Assembly (NCBI GenBank): GCA_031317595.1
Contig: JANCMB010000001.1
Span: 2,669,610-2,733,609, forward strand
From: Glutamicibacter sp. PS
GTDB lineage: Bacteria > Actinomycetota > Actinomycetes > Actinomycetales > Micrococcaceae
DNA: 64,000 bases
Direction: 5' to 3'
The position numbers were made by a program, and so were the translations under genes. Below, piece by piece: positions 8,317-17,401 of this stretch. The notes under the pieces are model-generated. The model made no database searches. It was not told the origin of the DNA and was given only the letters and a program-made list of their open reading frames with translations. Each line of letters opens with the position of its first letter. Positions within the stretch are counted from its first letter, which is position 1.

Positions 8317-9893
8317 TTGCTTTCTCCCCCGTTGGCGATGACTTCGATCAGCTGCGGAACGTCGACGTCACGGGTGGTTGGGATTTCTGCGACCTTCTTG
8401 TGATCGCGCATCACGGCGATGCGGTCGGAGAGGCGCAGTACTTCTTCGAGTTCGGCGGAGATGAACACCACCGCCATGCCCTGGTCGGCCAGTTCGGAGA
8501 CCAGGTTCATGATTTCGGTTTTGGCACCGATGTCGATGCCGCGCGTGGGCTCGTCGAGCAGCAGCAGTTTCGGAGCGGTGGCCAGCCAGCGGGCGAGCAG
8601 CACCTTCTGCTGATTGCCGCCGGAGAGGTTTTTCAGTAGGGCGTCCGGGTTGGCCGGGCGCACTCCGAGGGCCTTCATATAGGCCTCGACAATTTGCTTC
8701 GCCTTGGTCTTGGGCAGTGGTCGCATCCAGCCGCGGGCCGCTTGCAGACCCAGGATGATGTTCTCGGCCACCGTCAATTCCCCGACCACACCCTCGCCCT
8801 TGCGGTCTTCGGAGGTGTAGGCGATCTTCTGGGCCAGCGCCTGACGTGGGGTGCGCAGTTTGAGGTCGCTACCGGCGGCCCGTAGCTGGCCGCTGTCGGA
8901 TTTGTCGGCCCCGTAGAGCAGTCGGGCCAATTCGGTGCGTCCCGAACCGAGCAGTCCGGCCAGGCCGATCACCTCTCCGGGGTACAGGTCCAGATCGAAG
9001 GGCTCGACCGCACCTTTGCGTCCCAGTCCCACGGCCTGCAGAAGCGGGGCGCTGTCCTCGGTACGCATCGCTTTGCCGCGGCGTTCGGTGGCCACCCCGA
9101 CCTCGGCGTCGCTGGTGCCGGCGATCATCAGCGAGACGAGTTCGCGTTGCGGCAGGTCGGCGGTCATTCGCTCCTGCACTAGTTGCCCGTTGCGCAGCAC
9201 GGTGATGCGATCGGAAATGGCGTAGATCTGGTCCAGGAAGTGCGACACGAAGAGGATCCCGACCCCTTCCTCGCGTAGTCGGCGCATCACCCGGAAGAGC
9301 TGCTCGACTTCGTCGGCGTCGAGCGACGAGGTCGGCTCATCGAGAATGAGCACCTTGGCGTCGACCACCATGGCACGGCTAATCGCCACGAGCTGCTGCA
9401 CGGCGAGCGAATGCGAGTCCAATGAGCTGGCCGGGTCGATATCTAGTCCCATGCGTTCAAGGTGCACACGCGCCTGGGCACGCATCGCCTTCCAGTCCAG
9501 CCCGCCGAAGCGCCTGGGTTCGTTGCCCAGCATGATGTTTTCGGCCACGGTCAGGTTGCCGCAGAGATTGACCTCTTGGTAGACCGTGGAGATGCCGCGT
9601 TCGCGGGCGTCGGCTGGTCCGCCGAACAGGGTTTGTTTCCCGTCGACCACGATCGTGCCGGCGGAGATTTGGTTCACCCCGGTCAAGGCCTTGATCAGGG
9701 TGGATTTACCGGCACCATTCTCACCCATCAGCGCATGCACTTCGCCGGGGAAGAGCCGGAAGTCCACCGAGTTCAGCGCCTTCACGCCGGGGAACTCGAC
9801 GCTGATGCCGGTCATTTCGACCACCGGGCGGGCGCTTGTCGCGAGCTGATCGGTGGCGGCGTTCTGCCGCTGGTGGGGAGTTGGTGCAATCAT
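8313..9893 (-). CDS. ytfR: ABC sugar importer ATPase, two nucleotide-binding domains, YtfR-like
   Basis: About 526 residues with duplicated ATPase domains. The first has Walker A GENGAGKST, a switch region and LILDEPTSSLD. The second has the degenerate GLLGSGRTE typical of the second half of ribose-type ATPases, then LSGGNQQKVLLARWL and LLLDEPTRGIDIG. It powers the YtfQRT-YjfF-like importer from the cytoplasmic side. The ATG at 9893 is chosen because AAGG lies a short distance upstream and the preceding in-frame part is Pro-rich and unlike the family. The gene follows the binding protein after a stem-loop and ends in a four-base overlap with ytfT. Confidence 0.92.
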   Translation of the reverse strand: MIAPTPHQRQNAATDQLATSARPVVEMTGISVEFPGVKALNSVDFRLFPGEVHALMGENGAGKSTLIKALTGVNQISAGTIVVDGKQTLFGGPADARERGISTVYQEVNLCGNLTVAENIMLGNEPRRFGGLDWKAMRAQARVHLERMGLDIDPASSLDSHSLAVQQLVAISRAMVVDAKVLILDEPTSSLDADEVEQLFRVMRRLREEGVGILFVSHFLDQIYAISDRITVLRNGQLVQERMTADLPQRELVSLMIAGTSDAEVGVATERRGKAMRTEDSAPLLQAVGLGRKGAVEPFDLDLYPGEVIGLAGLLGSGRTELARLLYGADKSDSGQLRAAGSDLKLRTPRQALAQKIAYTSEDRKGEGVVGELTVAENIILGLQAARGWMRPLPKTKAKQIVEAYMKALGVRPANPDALLKNLSGGNQQKVLLARWLATAPKLLLLDEPTRGIDIGAKTEIMNLVSELADQGMAVVFISAELEEVLRLSDRIAVMRDHKKVAEIPTTRDVDVPQLIEVIANGGESK

Positions 9894-9927
9894 GGCCTTG
9901 CCTTCAAGGGATTCGTCTAAGGGTGGT

Positions 9928-9951
9928 GGCGGTGGGCTCGGGCCCACCGCC
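9928..9951 (-). other. Stem-loop between binding protein and ATPase genes
   Basis: Perfect arms GGCGGTGGGC and GCCCACCGCC surround a four-base loop. There is no T-run, so it looks like an intercistronic hairpin rather than a full terminator. Hairpins here often protect the binding-protein mRNA from 3' decay and so raise its level over the membrane parts; that role is inferred. Confidence 0.55.
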
Positions 9952-9962
9952 AAACCTGCTGA

Positions 9963-10946
9963 TTAGTACTGGCGATTCGGTAGCGCCTCGGCGGCCTGTT
10001 CCTGGGTAAAGGCTGCGTCTTCAACAACGATGCGCTTCTCGACCGGCTCGCCGGCCACAACCTTCTTCGCGATCTCGGCGAGGTCTTCACCAAGCATCGG
10101 GTTGCATTCGACGATGTAGTTGATCTTGCCGTCGGCCAGGGCCTGCATGCCGTCCTTGACCGCGTCGATGGTGACGATCTTGATGTCATCGCCCGGCTTC
10201 TTACCGGCGGCCTGGATGGCTTCGATGGCGCCTAGACCCATGTCGTCGTTGTGTGCGAAGACCAGATCAATGTCGTCGTGCGAGTTCAGGAAGCCTTCCA
10301 TGACCTTCTTGCCGCCGGCGCGAGTGAAGTCACCGGTCTGCGAATCGATGATCTTGGCATCGCTTCCCTCGATGGCTTCGGCGAAGCCTTCCTGGCGATC
10401 CAGCGCCGGGGCGGAGCCGGTGGTACCCTGCAGTTCGACGATGCTCAGCTTCTCTCCGTCGAAGTTTTCTTTCACCCATGCTCCGGCGCGACGTCCCTCT
10501 TCGACGAAGTCCGAGCCGATGAAGGAGGCGTAGAGGCTGTCGTCGGTGGTGTCGACGGCACGGTCGGTGAGGATCACCGGAATTCCTGCGTTCTTGGCTT
10601 CCTGAAGCACCGCATCCCAGCCGGTTTCAACCACCGGGGAGAAAGCCAGCACGTCCACGCCCTGGGCGATGTAGGAACGCAATGCCTGGATCTGGTTCTC
10701 TTGCTTCTGCTGGGCATCCGAGAAGCTGAGCTTGAAGCCGTTTTCCGCGGTCAGTGACTCCTGGATCGACTTGGTGTTCGCAGCGCGCCACCCGGATTCG
10801 GCGCCGACCTGGGAGAAGCCGAGGCTGATGGTTACGCCGGAGCCTGCGGATCCGCCGTCGCCGCCGGATGAGCAGGCGCCGAGCGCCGCTACTGCGACCA
10901 TGGACAGTGCGGCGAGGCCGCTGCGCAAAAAGGTCTTTCGCTTCAT
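9963..10946 (-). CDS. ytfQ: Sugar-binding lipoprotein, YtfQ-like
   Basis: A 327-residue periplasmic-binding-protein-like lipoprotein with a lipobox ending ALGACSSGG. The mature part carries GFSQVGAESGWRAAN, QQKQENQIQALRSYIAQG, SPVVETGWDAVL, AHNDDM and QTGDFTRAGG, all close to E. coli YtfQ, which binds galactofuranose. In this cell it would sit anchored on the outer face of the membrane and hand the sugar to the YtfT/YjfF channel. AAGGAGG stands seven bases before the ATG. A palindromic operator at 11029-11042 lies about 80 bases upstream, identical in its core to the one before the arabinose kinase, so the importer should answer to the same LacI-type regulator. Confidence 0.93.
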   Translation of the reverse strand: MKRKTFLRSGLAALSMVAVAALGACSSGGDGGSAGSGVTISLGFSQVGAESGWRAANTKSIQESLTAENGFKLSFSDAQQKQENQIQALRSYIAQGVDVLAFSPVVETGWDAVLQEAKNAGIPVILTDRAVDTTDDSLYASFIGSDFVEEGRRAGAWVKENFDGEKLSIVELQGTTGSAPALDRQEGFAEAIEGSDAKIIDSQTGDFTRAGGKKVMEGFLNSHDDIDLVFAHNDDMGLGAIEAIQAAGKKPGDDIKIVTIDAVKDGMQALADGKINYIVECNPMLGEDLAEIAKKVVAGEPVEKRIVVEDAAFTQEQAAEALPNRQY

Positions 10947-10964
10947 TGAGATTCCTCCTTGAGA

Positions 10965-10984
10965 CCGACCCGCTAACGGGTCGG
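10965..10984 (-). other. Hairpin in the leader of the binding-protein gene
   Basis: CCGACCCG and CGGGTCGG pair with a four-base loop, about 20 bases before the start codon. The loop region spells GTTAGCG on the minus strand, a half of the arabinose operator. It may stabilise the mRNA or be a weak second regulator site. Confidence 0.4.
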
Positions 10985-11028
10985 AAATGCATCCATTTGG
11001 ACGCGAGCTAATGTGCCGATGGTCACAA

Positions 11029-11042
11029 TGTTAGCGCTAACA
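11029..11042. promoter_or_regulatory. AraR-type operator TGTTAGCGCTAACA
   Basis: A perfect 14-base palindrome with the central CG usual for LacI-family operators. It lies upstream of the importer operon. The same core recurs at 15219-15234 before the kinase gene, next to the LacI-type regulator gene. Confidence 0.82.
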
Positions 11043-11128
11043 ATTCACCCAGTAAAGAGTTCGACGCAGATATGACCGGAATTTTTTCCCGATATAACGG
11101 GACTCGATCAGGCACCACGCTGACAATG

Positions 11129-11180
11129 AAAAAGTCGGACTACTAACACGTAACTGACGTCACAAAGTTAGCAGTCCGAC
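11129..11180 (-). terminator. Intrinsic terminator of the araBDA operon
   Basis: Arms 11134-11147 and 11167-11180 pair at 13 of 14 positions (GTCGGACT and AGTCCGAC at the base). On the minus strand TTTTT follows at once (11133-11129). It lies about 50 bases past the araA stop and separates this operon from the importer operon. Confidence 0.88.
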
Positions 11181-11229
11181 CCCTTGCTCACTGAATCGCG
11201 CGCGGTCAACCGGTGTTCAACGAACCGCC

Positions 11230-12741
11230 CTAAAGCCCCTCGGCCAGACGGTAATAGGCCTGATTGAAGCGCACCGTCTCGGCAAAACCACGCCGCGTGG
11301 TGTGCTCATCGATCACCAGCAGCTCGGTGCGGGCGATCTGCGCGAACACCTCAAAGGCCTCCAGCCCCGCGGCGGTCGACATCACCGTATGGTGCGCACC
11401 ACCGGCGGTCAGCCAGGATTCGGCGGAAGTGGAAAAGTCCGGCCGCGGCTGCCACACCGCACGGGCAACCGGCAGGTGCGGCAAATCCTGCGGCGGAGTG
11501 AGGACATCGACCACATTGGCCGTGAGTCGGAACCGCTCGCGCATATCGGCCAGCGAGACCACCACGGCGGCCTCGCTCGGCGTGGCGTTGAACACCATGC
11601 GCACCGGATCCTCGCGGCCCCCGATCCCCAACGGATGAATCTCGATGCGCGGGGTATCGGTGGTCAGCGAGGGGCAGACCTCGAGCATATGAGCCCCGAG
11701 AATCAGCTCTTGCCCCGGCGTCAGATCGTAGGTGTAGTCCTCCATGAGCGAGGCGCCACCGGCAAGTCCGGCGCCCATCACCTTGGCGGCCCGCACCAAC
11801 ACCGCGGTCTTCCAGTCACCTTCGGCACCAAAACCGTAACCCTTGCTCATCAGCCGCTGCACGGCCAGGCCGGGTAGCTGACGTAGCTCGCCCAAATCCT
11901 CGAAGTTGGTGGTGAAGGCCTTGGCCCCCTCGCGCACGAGGAAGGCCTCGATGGCCAGCTCCTGGCGGGCGGCGTAACGTAGCGAGTCATGGCGCTCGCC
12001 ACCGGCACGCAGCTCGGGGACCACCTCATATTCACGCTCGTAGAGTGCCACCAGCTCATCCACCTGCGCCTCGTCCACCGCCGCGACGGCCTCGACCAGG
12101 TCGTTGACCGCCCAAGTGTTCACCGACACTCCGAAGCGCAGCTCGGCCTCAGTTTTATCGCCCTCGGTAACCGCCACATTGCGCATATTGTCCCCGAACC
12201 GCACCAGTTTCAAGCCTTGCGTGGCGGCCCAGCCGGCCGCCCCACGAATCCAGATGCCGATGCGCGCGGTCACCGCCGGATTCGACACGTGCCCCACCAC
12301 AGTCGTGCGCGCGGCACCAATCCGTGTGGCCAGATACGCGTACTCGCGATCTCCGTGAGCGGCCTGATTTAGGTTCATGAAGTCGAAGTCGATGGTGTCC
12401 CAGGGAAGTTCGATATTGGCCTGGGTGTGCAGGTGCAACAGTGGCTTGCGTAGCGCATTGAGCCCGGCGATCCACATCTTCGCGGGGCTGAAGGTATGCA
12501 TCCAGGTAATCACCCCCAACACGCGGTCATCGCTATTGGCCTCGAGCATGGCACGACGGATTGCCTCGGCGTCCTTGAGCACCGGCTTCCAGACGATACG
12601 GGCCGGAATTTCATCGCTCTCATCCAGGGCCTGCGCGACTTCGCGAGATTGTTCGGCTACCTGGGCCAGGGTTTGCTCGCCGTAGAGATCTTGACTCCCG
12701 GTAAAGAACCAGACCTCCTGCTGCACGTACGCTTTACTCAT
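11230..12741 (-). CDS. araA: L-arabinose isomerase
   Basis: A 503-residue cytoplasmic enzyme that converts L-arabinose to L-ribulose. The start [16 protein letters not shown], the [12 protein letters not shown] segment, the metal-site region with [15 protein letters not shown], and the MEDYTYDL stretch are hallmarks of AraA. The length equals the usual 500 or so residues. It is the last gene of the kinase-epimerase-isomerase operon, 35 bases after araD, and is followed by a strong terminator. Confidence 0.97.
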   Translation of the reverse strand: MSKAYVQQEVWFFTGSQDLYGEQTLAQVAEQSREVAQALDESDEIPARIVWKPVLKDAEAIRRAMLEANSDDRVLGVITWMHTFSPAKMWIAGLNALRKPLLHLHTQANIELPWDTIDFDFMNLNQAAHGDREYAYLATRIGAARTTVVGHVSNPAVTARIGIWIRGAAGWAATQGLKLVRFGDNMRNVAVTEGDKTEAELRFGVSVNTWAVNDLVEAVAAVDEAQVDELVALYEREYEVVPELRAGGERHDSLRYAARQELAIEAFLVREGAKAFTTNFEDLGELRQLPGLAVQRLMSKGYGFGAEGDWKTAVLVRAAKVMGAGLAGGASLMEDYTYDLTPGQELILGAHMLEVCPSLTTDTPRIEIHPLGIGGREDPVRMVFNATPSEAAVVVSLADMRERFRLTANVVDVLTPPQDLPHLPVARAVWQPRPDFSTSAESWLTAGGAHHTVMSTAAGLEAFEVFAQIARTELLVIDEHTTRRGFAETVRFNQAYYRLAEGL

Positions 12742-12776
12742 TTCCGTTAATACCTTTCAGCTTGTTCCGCGGGCCG

Positions 12777-13496
12777 TTACTTCTGGCCGTAGACGTTTTG
12801 GTAGCGGTCGTAGAGGGAGTCGATGGCCTCGGGTGCGATGGCCAAAGGGTCGCCGAGTTGCCGGGCGATATGTACCGTGCGGGCAACCTCTTCGCACATC
12901 ACGGCAGCCTTAACCGCCGCGCGGGCATCGGTTCCGATGGTGAAGGGCCCGTGGTTACGCATCAGCACCGCCGGGCTGCGCGAAGCGCCGAGGGTTTCGA
13001 CAATGCCGCGGCCGATGGAGTCATCACCGATGACGGCGAAGGGACCCACCGGGATGGATCCGCCGAATTCGTCGGCCATCATGGTCAGCACGCAGGGAAT
13101 CTCCTCGCCACGCGCGGCCCATGCGGTGGCGTAGGTGGAGTGCGTATGGACCACACCGCCAACCCGCGGCAGCTGCCGATAAACATAGGCGTGTGCCGCG
13201 GTGTCGGAGGAGGGAGCCCGGCTGCCCTCGAGCAGTTGTCCATCCAGGGTGCACACCACCATGGACTCGGCGGTCAGCTGCTCATAGGAGACCCCGGAGG
13301 GCTTGATGACAAAAAGGTCGGCGCTGCCGTCGGGCACCTCGGGGTTGGCCACACGCTGGGACACGTTCCCGGCGGTCCACACCACCAATTCGTAGCGTGG
13401 CAGTTCGGCGTGCAGCTCGGCCACGCTCTGACGCACCTGGCGAAGCTGTTGGATCATACTGGCCGGGTAGGCGGCCAAGGTATTGCTGGTGGACAT
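12777..13496 (-). CDS. araD: L-ribulose-5-phosphate 4-epimerase
   Basis: A 239-residue class II aldolase-fold enzyme that turns L-ribulose 5-phosphate into D-xylulose 5-phosphate. The phosphate/substrate region reads TAGNVSQR and IKPSGVSYEQL. Zinc ligands are visible in VVHTHSTYATAWAA and in the later RNHGPFTIG. It lies 54 bases after the kinase gene and 35 before araA, in the same direction, so the three steps from arabinose to the pentose phosphate pathway are co-transcribed. Length fits the family. Confidence 0.95.
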   Translation of the reverse strand: MSTSNTLAAYPASMIQQLRQVRQSVAELHAELPRYELVVWTAGNVSQRVANPEVPDGSADLFVIKPSGVSYEQLTAESMVVCTLDGQLLEGSRAPSSDTAAHAYVYRQLPRVGGVVHTHSTYATAWAARGEEIPCVLTMMADEFGGSIPVGPFAVIGDDSIGRGIVETLGASRSPAVLMRNHGPFTIGTDARAAVKAAVMCEEVARTVHIARQLGDPLAIAPEAIDSLYDRYQNVYGQK

Positions 13497-13550
13497 GGCG
13501 GTCCGTCTCTTTTCTAAGTTCCGATTCGATCTCTAGGGCACACCTGCCCG

Positions 13551-15152
13551 CTAGAGGGCCTCGGTGGCAGCGCGTTGCACGGCCAGGCCGGCGCTATAGC
13601 GATTCAGGTAGCTGTCATAGCCGACGACGTCCACTTCCTGAGGGGCGAGCACCGCAGGTTGGGTGGCGACGAAAATCTGGCGTTGCAGGTAGTCGGCCAA
13701 GTCCTCACGGGCCCCGCTGCCCATATAGGCGGCTAGGACGGCGATCCCCCAAGCACCGCCCTCCCCCGCCCCTTGTCCGACGGCGACCGGGGTTCCGATG
13801 GCGGCCGCCAGCATTTGCTGGGCGACACCGGGGGTGCGGAACAAGCCTCCATGAGCATGCATCGTCTCGATCTGCACCCCCTGCTCGGTCAGCACGCGCA
13901 GCCCCAATGACAGCGTGGAGAACACCGCATAGAGCTGGGAGCGCATGAGATTGGCCAGGGTCAGCTGCGAATCTGGACCGCGCACCAGAAGCGGGCGTCC
14001 CTCGCTGAGGCCGGTGATCGGTTCTCCGGAGAGATTGTTGTAGGCCAGCAGGCCTCCGGCGTCCGGGGAGCCCTGGCGGGCCGCGTCGAAGAGCGTGGCA
14101 TAGACCTGCGTGGCATCCACCTGATGCCCCAGGCCCGCGGCGAATTGGGTGAAGACCTCGGCCCATGCGCCGAGCTCACTGGCTCCGTTATTGCAGTGCA
14201 CCATGGCCACCGGGTCGCCGCTGGGCGTGGTGACCAGATCGACCTCGGCGTGCGCACCGTGCAGCGCTCGCTCGAGAACGACCATGGCGAAGATGCTCGT
14301 GCCGGCCGATATGTTGCCGGTGCGCACGGCCACCGAATTGGTGGCCACCATGCCGGTGCCGGCGTCCCCTTCCGGCGGGCAGAGCGCGATCCCCGCCTGC
14401 AGCGTGCCACTGGGATCCAAGAGCCGCGCCCCGTCGGCGCTCAGTAATCCGGCGTTCTCCCCGGCCCGTTTCACTATCGGCAACAGGGCGCGAAGCCCTC
14501 CGGAACCGAGCCGGTCCCCGGCCAACTCGTCGAAGGAGGCGATGAGCCTAGCGTCGTACTGTCCGCTTTCGCTATCGATCGGGAACATCCCCGAGGCGTC
14601 TCCGACGCCCAGCACGAATTCTCCGGTGAGCTTCCAGTGCACGTATCCGGCCAGTGTGGTCAGCCGGTCTAGCCGCGGTACATGCTCCTCGTGATCGAGC
14701 ATGGCTTGCCAGAGGTGAGCAATGGACCAGCGCAAGGGGATATTGCACGCGAACCGTGCACTGAGTTGCTCGGCCGCGACGGCGGTGTTGGTGTTCCGCC
14801 ACGTGCGGAAGGGCACCAGCAGTTGCCCCTGTGCGTCGAAGGCCAGATAACCGTGCATCATCGCGGAAATGCCGATGCCGGCCAACTGCCGAAGCGAGGT
14901 CTGATAGTCCAATTCGACCTGCTCGACCAGCGCACCATAGCAGCGTTGGATCCCTTCCCAGACAGCCTCGAGGCTGTAGGTCCAGAGCCGGTTCTCGTAG
15001 CGGTTCTCCCACTGATGCTCCCCGCCAGCGAGCACATCCCCATTGGGTGCGATCAGCACCGCCTTGATGCGGGTGGAGCCAAGTTCGATCCCCAGATAGG
15101 CACGCCCCGAGTCGATATCGCTGCGGGCGGTCTGAAACTGCTGCGTGCTCAC
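13551..15152 (-). CDS. araB: FGGY-family kinase in the ribulokinase position
   Basis: A sugar kinase of about 533 residues with the FGGY opening LGIELGSTRIKAVL and a C-terminal GGLFRTPG/GEGGAWGIA region. From its place before araD and araA it should phosphorylate L-ribulose. It is not the classical 560-residue E. coli AraB by eye; the opening with ENRLWTYSLEAVW matches a separate FGGY clade often labelled only as carbohydrate kinase. The GTG at 15152 is chosen because AAGGAG lies five bases upstream; another GTG at 15179 lacks this. A LacI-type operator stands about 70 bases upstream. The name rests on context. Confidence 0.83.
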   Translation of the reverse strand: MSTQQFQTARSDIDSGRAYLGIELGSTRIKAVLIAPNGDVLAGGEHQWENRYENRLWTYSLEAVWEGIQRCYGALVEQVELDYQTSLRQLAGIGISAMMHGYLAFDAQGQLLVPFRTWRNTNTAVAAEQLSARFACNIPLRWSIAHLWQAMLDHEEHVPRLDRLTTLAGYVHWKLTGEFVLGVGDASGMFPIDSESGQYDARLIASFDELAGDRLGSGGLRALLPIVKRAGENAGLLSADGARLLDPSGTLQAGIALCPPEGDAGTGMVATNSVAVRTGNISAGTSIFAMVVLERALHGAHAEVDLVTTPSGDPVAMVHCNNGASELGAWAEVFTQFAAGLGHQVDATQVYATLFDAARQGSPDAGGLLAYNNLSGEPITGLSEGRPLLVRGPDSQLTLANLMRSQLYAVFSTLSLGLRVLTEQGVQIETMHAHGGLFRTPGVAQQMLAAAIGTPVAVGQGAGEGGAWGIAVLAAYMGSGAREDLADYLQRQIFVATQPAVLAPQEVDVVGYDSYLNRYSAGLAVQRAATEAL

Positions 15153-15218
15153 GGGTACTCCTTGAGTAACTCCTCGCACGGTGCACGAGGAGCGCTGAAA
15201 TGTGGTCTGTCTCCAGAA

Positions 15219-15234
15219 ATGTTAGCGCTAACAT
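15219..15234. promoter_or_regulatory. AraR-type operator ATGTTAGCGCTAACAT
   Basis: A perfect 16-base palindrome in the 144-base gap between the regulator gene and the kinase gene. It shares 14 central bases with the site at 11029-11042. Repression of araBDA, released by arabinose or a derivative, is the expected role. Confidence 0.85.
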
Positions 15235-15296
15235 CTTTGGCTCACAAGCCCCATGGCAATTTCAGTTTCTAGCTCCGGGCCTCTGCGCCCGGCAAG

Positions 15297-16373
15297 TTAG
15301 TCCCTCGCGGCGCGTGGCGGCGCGGTGGACGCGCGCACGATCAGCTCCGGCTCCAAGGTGGCAGCAAAACGCCCTTCACCACCCGGTTCCCCGGCGGACA
15401 GGGCCGAGAGCGCACTCATGGCGGATTTGCCCAAGGCCCCAAAGGGTTGCCGGACGGTGGTCAATGCCGGGATGTAAAAAGCCGAACTCTCCACATCATC
15501 GAAACCCACCACCGACACATCCTCCGGCACCTGCAAGCCACGCTCCCAAAGTGCCCGCAGGAGACCCAGAGCGATGTAGTCGTTGGCCGCGAATACCGCG
15601 GTAGGACCCTGACCGGCGGCAATATCGTCGGCGACTTGCCGCCCCACCGCATAGCCATCGGCAGCACTCCAGCCCTCGGCGCGGTACTCTCGACCCTGCA
15701 CCGCATGCTCCTCGAGCACCCTTCGCCACTCCGTGCGGCGCTCGGCGGCATCGATCCAGTTCTCCTGGCCCACCACGTGGGCGATCCGCCGGTGCCCCAG
15801 TTCGATGAGATACTCGGTCACCGCCCGCGCGCCGAAACGCTGGTCGGCGCAGACGTATCGCAAGGCATCCGTGGGCTCTGCCAGCGGGTTAGCGGCCACC
15901 ACGACCACCGGCACATTCAACGAGGCACGCTCCACCACCTGGGCCACTTCCGCAAGCGGTGCCACCACGATGATCCCGTCCACCCCCTGATCGACCAGGT
16001 GGCCCAACGCCAGTTGCGCACCGGCCGCATCGGAGGCCTCTAGTGAACTCACCGAGACGAAGTACCCCTCGGCTCGCGCGGCCGATTCAATGCCCAGCAC
16101 GGTATTGGCTGGTCCGAAGTTCGAATTTCCCACGGTGAGAATGCCAATGGTGCTGGTTCGCGCGGTAGCCAGCGCCCGCGCCGCCCGATTCCGCCGGTAG
16201 CCCAGCTGCTCAATGGCCTGAAGAACCCGCTGCCGGGTGTCTTCGCGGACATTGGGGTGGTCATTGAGGACTCGGGACACCGTTTGATGCGACACCCCTG
16301 CCACCGAGGCCACGTCGGCCATCGATGGAGGTCGCGAGTTTGTCGATTCCGCATCCCTGCGCTCAGTAGTCAT
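15297..16373 (-). CDS. araR: LacI-family regulator, probable AraR
   Basis: About 358 residues with an N-terminal LacI helix-turn-helix (MADVASVAGVSHQTVSRVLN, hinge RNRAARALA) and a periplasmic-binding-protein-like sensor domain. It probably represses araBDA and the importer operon through the shared palindromes. The gene lies in the same direction just upstream of the kinase, with the operator between them. The start is uncertain: ATG at 16373 is chosen, but an in-frame TTG at 16403 would add ten residues. LacI-type AraR proteins are known from Corynebacterium; the Bacillus AraR is a GntR-type hybrid. Confidence 0.88.
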   Translation of the reverse strand: MTTERRDAESTNSRPPSMADVASVAGVSHQTVSRVLNDHPNVREDTRQRVLQAIEQLGYRRNRAARALATARTSTIGILTVGNSNFGPANTVLGIESAARAEGYFVSVSSLEASDAAGAQLALGHLVDQGVDGIIVVAPLAEVAQVVERASLNVPVVVVAANPLAEPTDALRYVCADQRFGARAVTEYLIELGHRRIAHVVGQENWIDAAERRTEWRRVLEEHAVQGREYRAEGWSAADGYAVGRQVADDIAAGQGPTAVFAANDYIALGLLRALWERGLQVPEDVSVVGFDDVESSAFYIPALTTVRQPFGALGKSAMSALSALSAGEPGGEGRFAATLEPELIVRASTAPPRAARD

Positions 16374-16501
16374 TGTCTTATTATTACGGATGATTCTCGC
16401 CAACGGCAGGACTTACCGACGCGCACGTGCCACACGGGAGCCAATATGGGCCAACTATGCCAAGATGGTGGAACGCAAGCGTCCACAAGGCAGGGATGAT
16501 G

Positions 16502-17299
16502 ATGAAAATTGCACTCGCACAAATTTTGAGTACGACCAGCCCAGCCGAGAACCTCGAGCTGCTGCGCACCCATATCGCCGACGCCGCGCGGCAGGGCGCG
16601 GATCTCATCGTCTTTCCCGAAGCCTCCATGTGCGCCTTTGGCACCACACTAACCCCCATCGCCGAACCCCTTGATGGCCCGTGGGCCAGCGCCGTGCGCG
16701 CCGCCGCCGAACACCATGGAATCACCGTTGTCGCCGGCATGTTCACCCCGGGCGCCGACGAGCGCACGGTGCGTAACACTCTGCTTGTCACCGGCCCGAC
16801 GGTGGATACCAGCTACGACAAGATCCACCTCTACGATGCTTTTGGCTTTCACGAATCGAAAACCGTCACCCCGGGCGAGCACCCGGTAACCTTCGAGCTC
16901 AACGGCATTACCATGGGCTTGGCCACCTGCTATGACGTGCGCTTCCCCGACCTCTTCCTGCAAATGGCCGAAACCGGTGCGGTGGTCAATATCGTGTGCG
17001 CATCTTGGGCCTCGGGCCCCGGCAAGGCGCGGCAGTGGAAGCTGGCCACGCGGGCCCGCGCCATGGACAGTACCACCTTTGTCATCGCGGTCGATCAGGC
17101 CGATCCGGCTACGGTTCGCGACGACGTACCAGCCGGCACGCCACTGGGTGTGGGGCATAGCGCGGTCATTTCCCCGACAGGAGAAGTCATCAAGGATCTC
17201 GGCACGGCCCCGACTATGCAACTAGTGGGCATCGATCCAAGCATTATCGATCAAGTTCGTCAGGCCCTGCCCGTGCTGAATAACGCCCGACTGCGCTAA
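16502..17299 (+). CDS. Carbon-nitrogen hydrolase, nitrilase/omega-amidase type
   Basis: A 265-residue cytoplasmic hydrolase with the full nitrilase triad: Glu40 in VFPEAS, Lys107 in YDKIHLYD and Cys143 in ATCYDVRFPDL. The KIHLYDAFG motif is typical of the Nit1/Nit2 branch, which includes omega-amidases and deaminated-glutathione amidases. The exact amide is not known. Three ATGs follow each other at 16496, 16499 and 16502; AGGG six bases before the last fits best. It diverges from araR across about 120 bases in which I see no clear operator, and lies 100 bases before an acyl-CoA synthetase gene. Confidence 0.87.
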   Translation: MKIALAQILSTTSPAENLELLRTHIADAARQGADLIVFPEASMCAFGTTLTPIAEPLDGPWASAVRAAAEHHGITVVAGMFTPGADERTVRNTLLVTGPTVDTSYDKIHLYDAFGFHESKTVTPGEHPVTFELNGITMGLATCYDVRFPDLFLQMAETGAVVNIVCASWASGPGKARQWKLATRARAMDSTTFVIAVDQADPATVRDDVPAGTPLGVGHSAVISPTGEVIKDLGTAPTMQLVGIDPSIIDQVRQALPVLNNARLR

Positions 17300-17327
17300 G
17301 TCCCCGCGCAAAGTGAGACTGAATGTC

Positions 17328-17380
17328 TTGATTTGAGACGCCGTTCCATTAGGATGATATGTACTGTGATACACGTCACC
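17328..17380 (+). promoter_or_regulatory. Promoter with CRP/GlxR-like site before the acyl-CoA synthetase
   Basis: A -35-like TTGATT (17328-17333) and a -10-like TAGGAT (17350-17355) are 16 bases apart. TGTGATACACGTCACC (17365-17380) follows and matches the CRP-family consensus TGTGA-N6-TCACA in nine of ten defined bases. Its place downstream of the -10 box would suit repression. Binding of a GlxR/CRP-type factor is inferred. Confidence 0.5.
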
Positions 17381-17401
17381 TAATGCCAAGGAGATCCTTC
17401 C

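Noticed and set aside
11151-11164. TGACGTCA palindrome as a regulator site
   Set aside because: It lies in the loop of the araBDA terminator, is only eight bases long and has no partner copy in the region.
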